Position numbers and translations under genes: made by a program
Shown: in pieces, positions 6,944-13,320 of the stretch
Layout of the letters: the number at the start of each line of letters is the position of its first letter
How positions within the stretch are numbered: position 1 is the first letter of the stretch
Virus record (IMG/VR): IMGVR_UViG_3300047355_000145
Coordinates: 1 to 22,747 of that record
Strand: one strand, 5' to 3'
Length of the DNA stretch: 22,747 bases
Origin: a virus
The notes under the pieces: generated by a model
What the model was told of the DNA's origin: nothing
Databases searched by the model: none
The model's input: the letters and a program-made list of their open reading frames with translations, nothing else

Positions 6944-7114
6944 TTATGCTGTTAAATCCATTTGTTCGTATTCGGTAATAGTTTGATTGAGATATTCTCT
7001 CTTCATCGTTATCTTATGTGCAAGATTGTCTTTGCCCCTTTTTCTTAGACGATGAATATAATTATCTAGTTGTCTAGAATCATTCTTCAATCTCTCTATT
7101 TGGTTTTTTGGCAT
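6944..7114 (-). CDS. Small basic helical protein, unknown
   Basis: 56 residues from the ATG at 7114 to TAA at 6944. AAAAGGA lies about 8 nt upstream of this ATG; an in-frame ATG two codons earlier overlaps that site and is less likely. The sequence (LKNDSRQLDNYIHRLRKR, then LAHKITMKREYLNQTITEYE) is Lys/Arg-rich and predicted helical, possibly coiled coil. No family is recognised. Support comes from the good ribosome site and its fit in the gap between neighbours. Confidence 0.6.
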   Translation of the reverse strand: MPKNQIERLKNDSRQLDNYIHRLRKRGKDNLAHKITMKREYLNQTITEYEQMDLTA

Positions 7115-7169
7115 AAGCATTCCTTTTATTGTTAGTGTTAAAATAACATATCGAACATAACGAAATGGA

Positions 7170-7583
7170 TTAAGATAAAAGTGTTGGAAACGCCTCCTCT
7201 ACTATTTTCTTTGTCAAACCTTTTGGTGCTTTACGTTGCATCATATCTATTACAATCACAGCATCTTCAGCGTGGATTGATTCTAATAGTTGAATATATT
7301 TCTTTTCTATAACATATCTGGGTTGTCCATCAGATTTAAGACCTTTGACATAACGTCCAAAGTCACGGTGTTTTCTTTTTAAAGATGATGGTACGCTCTC
7401 AGGTTTGTTTGGAGTGTAAGGTGGTTTACCTTCTGGAATAATGAACTCAAGTCGTTCATCATATATGCCACGACATACATCGCGTACTGCGGGAATGCCG
7501 TTGTCTTTGAGATACTGTATCTTTTCTTTACGAGTTTTGAGTTTCGCGTATCGTTCAAAGATTTCGAATACTTCTAGTTTCAT
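7170..7583 (-). CDS. Conserved T4-like phage protein, possibly DUF6433 family
   Basis: 137 residues, strongly basic. FEIFERYAKLKTRKEKIQYL (6-25) starts a helical region; then come a Pro-rich IIPEGKPPYTPNKPESVPS, a basic KRKHRDFGRYVKGL, and an acidic-to-aliphatic helix AEDAVIVIDMMQRKAPKGLTK. I recall this layout from a conserved unknown family of marine T4-like phages, tentatively DUF6433, from memory only. No catalytic motif is seen. The leader contains a 9-bp inverted repeat at 7600-7639. The start at 7583 has a weak ribosome site (AGAAAGA). Confidence 0.62.
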   Translation of the reverse strand: MKLEVFEIFERYAKLKTRKEKIQYLKDNGIPAVRDVCRGIYDERLEFIIPEGKPPYTPNKPESVPSSLKRKHRDFGRYVKGLKSDGQPRYVIEKKYIQLLESIHAEDAVIVIDMMQRKAPKGLTKKIVEEAFPTLLS

Positions 7584-7599
7584 ATTATTCTTTCTCTAT

Positions 7600-7639
7600 T
7601 ACTATATAGTCATTTTATTTTCTCTACAGGTATATAGTA
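7600..7639. repeat. 9-bp inverted repeat in the leader of the 7170-7583 gene
   Basis: TACTATATA (7600-7608) and TATATAGTA (7631-7639) are perfect inverted repeats 22 nt apart in a 75-nt gap. The minus-strand arms contain TATAGT, a -10-like hexamer, but no convincing -35 stands 17 nt before it (CTGTAG). It may be an operator pair, a weak hairpin, or chance in AT-rich sequence. Confidence 0.35.
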
Positions 7640-7658
7640 TAAAAATAAATTATATTTT

Positions 7659-7910
7659 TTATCCGTATATTATTCCGTATCGTCTGAATATTTCTACCAT
7701 AACAGCATCAACCTTTGGAGTTTGACAACTCTCTATGTAAGGGTTGTAGTTATTATTAGCGTAATCCCATAAGTCTTGTTTTGACCATGTTCTGAACTCT
7801 TTTACATAATCAGTCTTTTTATGCCACCATTGTCGTTCTCGGTCAGGGTTATCTTCATACAATTGTTTAGGAAATGCGTCCTTATCCCACTTTCCGTCTG
7901 CTCTTGACAC
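7659..7910 (-). CDS. Small Trp-rich unknown protein with GTG start
   Basis: 83 residues. The start is a GTG at 7910-7908, placed 6 nt after a strong AGAAGGAG inside the upstream gene, which makes the 29-nt overlap credible. The protein is polar and rich in aromatic residues (RERQWWHKKTDY, EFRTWSKQDLWDYANNNYNPY), with a C-terminal hydrophobic helix VDAVMVEIFRRYGIIYG. There is no cysteine pair or known motif. Unknown function. Confidence 0.55.
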   Translation of the reverse strand: MSRADGKWDKDAFPKQLYEDNPDRERQWWHKKTDYVKEFRTWSKQDLWDYANNNYNPYIESCQTPKVDAVMVEIFRRYGIIYG

Positions 7911-8121
7911 TCTCTTCTCCTTCTCTGCTTTTCATTTCTATAGTTAAGTCTTTTATAAGTTTTGAGTTGTAACCACTAACTCCATATTCCTTTAGAAACT
8001 CAAAGTCAATTCCACCAAATCTCTCCACGAGTTCTTGGTATCTACGTTCAAATTCTAAACGAGTATTGAAACATTCTTGTACGAACTCTTTCTCTTGAGT
8101 GTATCCTAATACTAATGCCAT
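7882..8121 (-). CDS. Small helical unknown protein
   Basis: 79 residues with a good ribosome site (AGAGGAAAAG). Helical, charged: KEFVQECFNTRLEFERRYQELVERFG, then a basic C-terminus SREGEESVKSRRKVG. Its 3' end carries the ribosome site and GTG start of the next gene. No family recognised. Confidence 0.58.
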   Translation of the reverse strand: MALVLGYTQEKEFVQECFNTRLEFERRYQELVERFGGIDFEFLKEYGVSGYNSKLIKDLTIEMKSREGEESVKSRRKVG

Positions 8122-8132
8122 AATCTTTTCCT

Positions 8133-8600
8133 CTACTTGTGTAATTCTATTGAGGTGTAATAACTTCTGCTAAAGTAATCTGTCATAACATCGTCATCAT
8201 TATAAAAGTCTTTACTATGCATAGAAGCATGTAACTCATTCAAGAATGCTTGGTCTTTCTCATCATGATTTTCCTCAATCCAACTAGTATTGACCGAATG
8301 TCCAAACTCAGATAACTCACGGTCAAGGTAAGTCATTCTAGAAAAGACAGATGGGTCAATCGGAGCATCCCAATCAATATCATCTTGTATTGAGTCACCA
8401 GTCTTGTCACGACCCGCAAGTATTCTGTTCTCTATCGTTTTTGAGTAAAGTCTTTCATAGATGTCTTCAGCACCTTTTACTTTTACAACTAAATCCATGT
8501 GGTTTCTGATACCGATAGTAACCTTGCGTCCGTATTTCTTAGCAACTGCTTTGATTGCGGGAGCGAGTTCTCTTTTTTCTTCTTGTGAAATATATGCCAT
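8133..8600 (-). CDS. Conserved phage protein of unknown function
   Basis: 155 residues. The N-terminus MAYISQEEKRELAPAIKAVA, followed by KYGRKVTIGIRNHMDLVVKVKGA, is a pattern I recall from small conserved proteins of many large tailed phages ('MAYVSQE.K..LAP.IKAV..KY'), none with a known function. The second half is acidic and aromatic (DWDAPIDPSVFSRMTYL, FYNDDDVMTDYFSRSYY). A strong ribosome site GGAGGTG lies 7 nt upstream of the ATG, inside the end of the preceding gene. Confidence 0.65.
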   Translation of the reverse strand: MAYISQEEKRELAPAIKAVAKKYGRKVTIGIRNHMDLVVKVKGAEDIYERLYSKTIENRILAGRDKTGDSIQDDIDWDAPIDPSVFSRMTYLDRELSEFGHSVNTSWIEENHDEKDQAFLNELHASMHSKDFYNDDDVMTDYFSRSYYTSIELHK

Positions 8601-8602
8601 TG

Positions 8603-8818
8603 TTACGCACCTCCTGCAAAAAGGAGACTGGCAAGCATCGCTTCATCTTCGTTGACGGCATCTTCTATTTCATTAACCTTTTCTTGGAACTTCAGAAACG
8701 TTGGGTCATCATCAAGGTCTTTAAAGAGTCCCAAAGTTATTCCTTCTTTGACTGATGCCTCAATCTGTTCTTCTAGAGTCAATTCATTTTCTACATTTTC
8801 GTAAGTTTCGTATTTCAT
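8603..8818 (-). CDS. Small acidic unknown protein
   Basis: 71 residues, very acidic (about 19 Asp/Glu), likely helical: NVENELTLEEQIEASVKEG, KFQEKVNEIEDAVNEDEAML, ending LLFAGGA. The leader AGAAAGGAAATATT before the ATG matches those at 5428 and 9088. Small acidic early proteins in phages often inhibit host enzymes, but there is no specific evidence here. Its last codons hold the ribosome site of the next gene. Confidence 0.58.
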   Translation of the reverse strand: MKYETYENVENELTLEEQIEASVKEGITLGLFKDLDDDPTFLKFQEKVNEIEDAVNEDEAMLASLLFAGGA

Positions 8819-8836
8819 AATATTTCCTTTCTAATT

Positions 8837-9088
8837 CTAATTTATGTAAGCAACACAACCGTAGACGGATTCTACCAATCTTCTAAGATTTGTTTTATCT
8901 TTAGTGTCGAGTTTACTTAGTTCAGCATCACGATTTATAGTTTCAAGTATATACTCGTGAGTAACATGACCTTTAGGGTTTATCATATCAGGATACACAT
9001 TTCGTGTTACTGATATACCACTATCAGGGTCAAGCAAACCTATCAGTCTGTCGACGTTACTTTCTGTTACAGAGTTTAAATAAAGCAT
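8837..9088 (-). CDS. Unknown protein, first gene behind the promoter at 9128
   Basis: 83 residues: MLYLNSVTESNVDRLIGLLD, then PDSGISVTRNVYPDMINPKG and a helical KLDTKDKTNLRRLVESVYGC. No motif or family recognised. It has a GAAAGGA ribosome site and lies 40 nt downstream of a sigma70-type promoter, so it should be the first gene of a group of small genes running to about 7659 or further. Early expression is inferred from the promoter type. Confidence 0.6.
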   Translation of the reverse strand: MLYLNSVTESNVDRLIGLLDPDSGISVTRNVYPDMINPKGHVTHEYILETINRDAELSKLDTKDKTNLRRLVESVYGCVAYIN

Positions 9089-9127
9089 AATAATTTTTTC
9101 CTTTCATTTATTATTTCTTATATTACC

Positions 9128-9156
9128 ACTATACCTGAAAAAAACCAAAAAGTCAA
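9128..9156 (-). promoter_or_regulatory. Sigma70-type promoter, twin of the one at 5453
   Basis: Minus-strand TTGACT (9156-9151), 17-nt spacer, TATAGT (9133-9128). CTTGACTTTTTGGTTTT (17 nt) is identical to the copy at 5482-5466, and TAATATAAGAAA in the leader is also identical, so the two sites look duplicated. Phased A-tracts precede it (9164-9198). Confidence 0.75.
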
Positions 9157-9163
9157 GGACTAA

Positions 9164-9198
9164 TTTCACTTTTTTTCACTTTTTTTCACTTTTTTTTC
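9164..9198 (-). repeat. 10-bp-phased A-tracts upstream of a promoter
   Basis: Three AGTGAAA units spaced exactly 10 nt apart, each followed by a long A-run on the minus strand, directly before the -35 box at 9156. Helically phased A-tracts bend DNA and act as UP elements for RNA polymerase alpha subunits. The repeat also encodes the last lysines and stop of the SegE-like gene (TGA at 9188-9186). Confidence 0.6.
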
Positions 9199-9602
9199 AA
9201 TACGTGCTTTCTGTGTATCTTACCGCCCACAAATGCGTTATAATATTCATCGGGTTTTAATAATACATCATTAATCATTTGTTCACGTAATTCGTGATAG
9301 GATAACTCACCTTTTGAAAAACATAGTCTCAGTATGTCTCTACGGAAGACGTTGCCCCCTTCCACAAGCAATTTTACCTCTGCTGACGAACCATAGTAAT
9401 CTCTCCAATCAGATTGAACTTTGGTCTTTATACGTTTTTTACGTTTACTGTTCTTTGGTAATATCTTTGGTTTCCAGAAAAACTTCTTACCGATATACTT
9501 TTTACCAGTTGATTCTTCTGTCACGACATAGACGAATCCTTGGTAAGGTTCCAAGAACTCGTCCGTCGGGGAAAACTCTTTATCTTCATACATCCATGTC
9601 AT
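9186..9602 (-). CDS. SegE-like GIY-YIG domain putative endonuclease
   Basis: 138 residues. GFVYVVTEESTGKKYIGKKFF (about 22-42) corresponds to the GIY...YIG strand pair; SDWRDYYGSS (64-73) and the C-terminal YYNAFVGGKIHRKHV (120-134) match the pattern of SegE-type GIY-YIG proteins of T4-like phages. W66-R67 and E105 or E109 are candidates for the catalytic Arg and Glu. These are often homing endonucleases that cut DNA and promote their own spread; some are stable phage genes. The start at 9602 has no clear ribosome site; a second ATG three codons in is possible. It ends in a poly-Lys tail encoded by an A-tract repeat. Confidence 0.72.
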   Translation of the reverse strand: MTWMYEDKEFSPTDEFLEPYQGFVYVVTEESTGKKYIGKKFFWKPKILPKNSKRKKRIKTKVQSDWRDYYGSSAEVKLLVEGGNVFRRDILRLCFSKGELSYHELREQMINDVLLKPDEYYNAFVGGKIHRKHVLKKK

Positions 9603-9621
9603 AGAAGTATATAGTATTTAT

Positions 9622-9744
9622 TTATTCCATCTCTGTCCCACACATGGGGCAGAAAAAAGGTTGTTCGTCAGAGTTCAATACTATCACCTCCGACTTAGTT
9701 TCACAGACGAAACAATCCAGTTCGAACGTTTCGTCCTCGTTCAT
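9622..9744 (-). CDS. Short zinc-ribbon protein after nrdB
   Basis: 40 residues from ATG 9744 to TAA 9622. CFVC (11-14) and CPMC (32-35) form a CxxC-17-CxxC zinc ribbon; the rest is acidic (MNEDETFELD at the start, TEME at the end). The ATG overlaps the nrdB stop by one base (TAATG), implying coupled translation, and it lies in the reductase operon. The role is unknown. It is a shorter counterpart of the zinc ribbon at 3949-4113, though the two share little beyond the cysteines. Confidence 0.7.
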   Translation of the reverse strand: MNEDETFELDCFVCETKSEVIVLNSDEQPFFCPMCGTEME

Positions 9745-10709
9745 TATGCCGCTTCCTCAGCATCCCAACCCCAATCGCCTTCCATGCCATTTACGGAATA
9801 TTCAGTAACACGTTTCTCAAAGAAGTTGTCATGTGATGCGCCATTCAGTACCCAATCTAACCAAGGTAGTGGATTGTCCTTCACCTTGAAGTTTGGTTTC
9901 ATACCAAGTTGTAGTAATCTACGGTCAGCAATATGTCTTATGTATTGTTTGACATCAGTCTCTGTAAGACCTTCCATCTCTAATCCGTTGAACGCAAGTT
10001 TGATAAACCTGTCTTCTAACTTCACGACATCCTTTGCCATTTGATATATCTTGGACTTCAGTTCATCGTTTACGATACGAGGATGTTCTTGACAAAACTC
10101 ACGGAATAACTTTGCGTTACCCTGAACGTGAAGTGTCTCATCTCGGATAGACCATTCTACAATCGTACCCATTCCTTTCATCTTACCATAGCGTTGGAAG
10201 TTCAGTAACATTACGAATGAGGCAAACACAGATAGTCCTTCGTTGAATACTGACTGCGCAAGAGAAAGTGCTAACCCAGTATGAGAGTTTATGTCACCCT
10301 GTTTCATAAAGTCAATCTTATCTGACATCTCGGTATACTCAAGGAACTTATGAAAGTCCTCATCAGGTAATCCTAGTGTATCGTTCAATAATGCGTATGC
10401 GCGTTGGTGTACTCCTTCACGATTTGCGAATGAGGATAACATATTGCGTGCTTCATTATTTCTAAACTTGGGTATGAGTAACTCGTGATAGTTCTCACCT
10501 ACCTGTACGTCAGACTGAGTAAACAATCTAAGTACCTGTGTGATGAAGTCTTTCTCCGCATCATTTAGTTTGGTCTTCCAATCCATTACGTCTTCAGAGA
10601 GTTCTGCCTCGTCTTCTACCCAATGGATTTCTTCGTGTTTCTTGGTGAGTTCTACTGCCCAAGGATACTTGAATGGTTTATAAGTTTTTGAAAATTCTAA
10701 TAAGGACAT
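9744..10709 (-). CDS. nrdB: Class I ribonucleotide reductase small subunit
   Basis: 321 residues. This is the di-metal, tyrosyl-radical subunit that starts the reduction of ribonucleotides by NrdA. Metal ligands are visible: D67 (FTQSD), E98 and H101 (REGVH), E158 (NEGLS), E191 and H194 (RDETLH). The tyrosine at 105 (HQRAY) matches the radical Tyr122 of E. coli. The ATG at 10709 is preferred over a GTG three codons upstream, because that GTG lies inside the AAAGGTG ribosome site. It is 27 nt downstream of nrdA and is followed by a zinc ribbon in TAATG overlap. Length is slightly short for the family (about 340-380) but all key residues are present. Confidence 0.95.
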   Translation of the reverse strand: MSLLEFSKTYKPFKYPWAVELTKKHEEIHWVEDEAELSEDVMDWKTKLNDAEKDFITQVLRLFTQSDVQVGENYHELLIPKFRNNEARNMLSSFANREGVHQRAYALLNDTLGLPDEDFHKFLEYTEMSDKIDFMKQGDINSHTGLALSLAQSVFNEGLSVFASFVMLLNFQRYGKMKGMGTIVEWSIRDETLHVQGNAKLFREFCQEHPRIVNDELKSKIYQMAKDVVKLEDRFIKLAFNGLEMEGLTETDVKQYIRHIADRRLLQLGMKPNFKVKDNPLPWLDWVLNGASHDNFFEKRVTEYSVNGMEGDWGWDAEEAA

Positions 10710-10736
10710 TAGTGTCACCTTTCTTTGTTTGTTTAT

Positions 10737-12719
10737 CTAACCTTCGCACGCCCGACATTCTCCGTCGTCACTCTCAAAGGGTTTCTCTAACCAAATCATA
10801 AAGTCATCATACCCACCGATATAGTCTCCTTGGATATATATTTGCGGTACAGTTTTGACATCACGACCTGTTACTTCTCTGGCAGTCTTACCTACCTCTT
10901 GTAAATCAATATAGTCATAAGGTATACCACGCAACTTCATCTCCTCTTTTGCGAGTTGACAATATGGGCAGTTTCTCTTTCCGTAGACTACATTTCTTTT
11001 ATCACCCTCAAGGGCAACTCTTTCTACTTTCTCCGATACATTCTCAGCACGTTGTTTTGCTTCTGTTCGTAGATAGTATAATCCTTTCAGACCTTTCTTC
11101 CAAGCAGATATATGAACCTTATTTACATAAGACTTCTCTGCCCCACTTGGGAAAAATAGATTTACTGATTGACCTTGACAGATAAACTCTTGTCTTTCTG
11201 CGGCATGTTTTACTACCCACATTTGGTCTAACTCTTGTGCGGTCTTGAAGACTGCTTTTTCTCCTTCTGTAAAGAAAGGTAGATGTTGTACTGAACCTTT
11301 ATTCGTAATAATAGAAGTCCAGTTTGAATCGTTATTCTCACCTTTCTCTTCAAGGAGTTGTGTAAGATACTTATTCTTTACTAGGAATGACCCTGCCCGT
11401 GTACGATGCGTATATGCGTTTGCCTTTAGAGGTTCGATAGAGGGACTTGTACTGAGAATAATACCAGAGGACGCATTAGGAGCAATCGCAAGTAGATGAG
11501 AGTTTCTCTTACCACTACCGATACCATCAGGATACTCACCGCGTTCTTCTGCAAGCAACTCTGTTTCTGCGTGTGCTTCTCTATTGATATGTTCAAACAC
11601 AGTCGTATTGATATCCCTTGCCGCTTCACTCTCCCACGCAACTCCGTGTTTTTGTAAGAGAGAATGAAAACCCATCGCACCAAGACCAATAGACCTCTCG
11701 CGTTGAGCACTATACTTCGCACGAGTAATAGTATCGGGTGCTTTCTCTATAAAGTATTCCAATACATTATCAAGCATTCTTACGAGGTCACGAATGATAG
11801 GTGTATCTTTCCACTCATCATAATACTCTAGATTGAGAGAACTCAAACAACACACCGCAGTTCTATCGGCACTCGTCGGTAGATGTATCTCATTACAAAG
11901 GTTCGAACCATTTATCTTGAGACCTAAATCCTTCAGGGGTTGTGGTAGAGTTGCGTTGGCAGTATCAATAAAGTTTAGATAAGGTTCCCCTGTTCTAAAT
12001 CTTGTCTCCAGTATTCTTTCCCAGAGTTTACGAGCATCTACAGTTTCTTTTACTGAGTTGTCTTTGGGGTCTCGTAGGTCAAAGTCTGTACCTTCTGTTA
12101 CTGCAGTCATAAACTCATCAGAGATATTAATTGCGTTGTGTAGGTTCAATGCCTTACGTTGTACGTCTCCAGTAGGAATACGCATATTCAAAAACTCAAG
12201 TATGTCGGGATGAGAGATATCTAGGTATGCCGCATAAGAACCCTTACGAGTTTTACCTTGTCTATACGCAATCATATCTGCGTCTACGGTATGAAGAAAT
12301 GGCATCGGACCCGGAGCAATGTCAGATACTGTTCTCACATCAGACCAATGACCGCCGACACCTCCACCATAAACAGATAACCATCTGAGTTCTGAAGAGT
12401 GACTTATTAATCCTTCGAGTGTATCGGGTACATAGGTAAGGAAACAAGAGATAGGCATACCCTTACTCTTGCTACTTCCGTTAGGTGCATTAGATAATAC
12501 TGGAGACGCAAACATAAACCACTTCTGCGACACATAATCATAAAGACGTTGTGCGAGTTCGTCATCTATCTCATCTCGGTATTTACTCCACGCTTCACTT
12601 GCTCTTTTAAATCCTTCTTGAGGACTTTTCTCATTACCTCTAAGGTAGAAATCTTTTAACATTCCTACCGCATAATCCGCTAATAGTTTATCTTTCTTGC
12701 GGTCAATCTTCACTGTCAT
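10737..12719 (-). CDS. nrdA: Class I ribonucleotide reductase large subunit with internal glutaredoxin domain
   Basis: 660 residues from ATG 12719, chosen for a GGAG 5 nt upstream; a start six codons earlier would overlap that site. Catalytic residues are complete: C92 (PISCFLT), N273, C275 and E277 (SNLCNE), C290 (VCCLSS), radical-path Y548-Y549 (GLYYLRT). A full glutaredoxin domain follows at about 573-646: CPYC (584-587), cis-Pro TVPQIYI (623-629) and GGYDDF (635-640). The usual redox tail is kept after it (CRAC, 655-658). Thus the glutaredoxin sits between core and tail and could recycle the tail disulfide within the chain. The N-terminus begins in the catalytic domain: no ATP-cone is seen, so dATP feedback through that domain is absent. 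It makes dNTP precursors with NrdB. Confidence 0.95.
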   Translation of the reverse strand: MTVKIDRKKDKLLADYAVGMLKDFYLRGNEKSPQEGFKRASEAWSKYRDEIDDELAQRLYDYVSQKWFMFASPVLSNAPNGSSKSKGMPISCFLTYVPDTLEGLISHSSELRWLSVYGGGVGGHWSDVRTVSDIAPGPMPFLHTVDADMIAYRQGKTRKGSYAAYLDISHPDILEFLNMRIPTGDVQRKALNLHNAINISDEFMTAVTEGTDFDLRDPKDNSVKETVDARKLWERILETRFRTGEPYLNFIDTANATLPQPLKDLGLKINGSNLCNEIHLPTSADRTAVCCLSSLNLEYYDEWKDTPIIRDLVRMLDNVLEYFIEKAPDTITRAKYSAQRERSIGLGAMGFHSLLQKHGVAWESEAARDINTTVFEHINREAHAETELLAEERGEYPDGIGSGKRNSHLLAIAPNASSGIILSTSPSIEPLKANAYTHRTRAGSFLVKNKYLTQLLEEKGENNDSNWTSIITNKGSVQHLPFFTEGEKAVFKTAQELDQMWVVKHAAERQEFICQGQSVNLFFPSGAEKSYVNKVHISAWKKGLKGLYYLRTEAKQRAENVSEKVERVALEGDKRNVVYGKRNCPYCQLAKEEMKLRGIPYDYIDLQEVGKTAREVTGRDVKTVPQIYIQGDYIGGYDDFMIWLEKPFESDDGECRACEG

Positions 12720-12789
12720 TTCATCTCCAAGGTGCAAGTGTTTTTATGAGGTAGTACTACTTATACTATCTCAAGTTTATAGAACCACC

Positions 12790-12818
12790 ATTATACTATA
12801 AAAGTGGTCAAAAGTCAA
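12790..12818 (-). promoter_or_regulatory. Near-consensus sigma70 promoter of the nrd operon
   Basis: Minus-strand TTGACT (12818-12813), 17-nt spacer, TATAAT (12795-12790), preceded by a long A-run (UP-element-like). ACCAC (12784-12788) and GTGGT (12804-12808) form an inverted repeat around the -10 box, and the leader holds a 10-bp palindrome GTAGTACTAC (12751-12760); either could be an operator. Confidence 0.8.
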
Positions 12819-12832
12819 ACTTTTTTTTTATT

Positions 12833-13300
12833 TTATTTTTTGTTACCGCGACTCTTGTCTATAGCACGAGAACCAAACCAGAATGATATAATAGCAGCAA
12901 AGATTGCCTTTGTATCATCATCCCATAGGATACCCAGTGAGTCTTGGATAGAGGAACCCTGATTGATTGCCTCCATTAATAACGTAACTTCGATTGCACA
13001 AAACAACCCAAAGAATGCATACGTTATGATAGGTCGTACTGACTTTTGCAATCCAGCAATAATCCCTACACCCTGATTGATTGATATGTCATGTTCTATC
13101 AATCTCTTATGTTCGTTGTCCGCTGCTTGCGTCTCGAACATTTTCATTTCATGGTCAAATCCAGCGGCACGTAGTTCCGCCATCTTTTCCATTTTCTTTA
13201 ATTCGAATTTATTGTTTGCCTTAGTCTTTAGATGGTCTGTTATTGCCGGAACAATAGAACCTCCAAAACCTAAAGCAGTTCCTAAAATACCACTTAACAT
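12833..13300 (-). CDS. Holin-like membrane protein (GTA-holin 3TM type)
   Basis: 155 residues. A short hydrophobic N-terminus (MLSGILGTALGFGGSIVPAI) is followed by a long charged helix (25-75), then two clear membrane segments: about 88-110, starting VRPIITYAFFGLF, and about 132-146, ending ISFWFGSRAIDKS. The RP...TY and WFGSR signatures and the topology match the three-TM holins of gene transfer agents and phages (PF11351 type). If so, it would form the inner-membrane lesion that releases an endolysin such as the M15 peptidase at 5498-5962. It has ribosome site GGAG before the ATG, lies downstream of the rimK-like operon and ends just before the nrd promoter. The family call is moderately secure. 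Confidence 0.6.
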   Translation of the reverse strand: MLSGILGTALGFGGSIVPAITDHLKTKANNKFELKKMEKMAELRAAGFDHEMKMFETQAADNEHKRLIEHDISINQGVGIIAGLQKSVRPIITYAFFGLFCAIEVTLLMEAINQGSSIQDSLGILWDDDTKAIFAAIISFWFGSRAIDKSRGNKK

Positions 13301-13320
13301 TATTTACTCCATTTTTGTTA

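Noticed and set aside
9601-9625. Late promoter candidate (AATAAATAAATAC) before the SegE-like gene
   Set aside because: It lacks the full TATAAATA box and overlaps the end of the zinc-ribbon gene.
11426-11722. Second minus-strand open frame of 98 codons within nrdA
   Set aside because: It overlaps the catalytic core of nrdA in another frame and has no ribosome site or motif.
12784-12818. Possible intrinsic terminator (ACCAC...GTGGT) between the holin-like gene and nrdA
   Set aside because: The loop is too long, the stem short, and no U-run follows on the minus strand; the sequence is better explained as a promoter.
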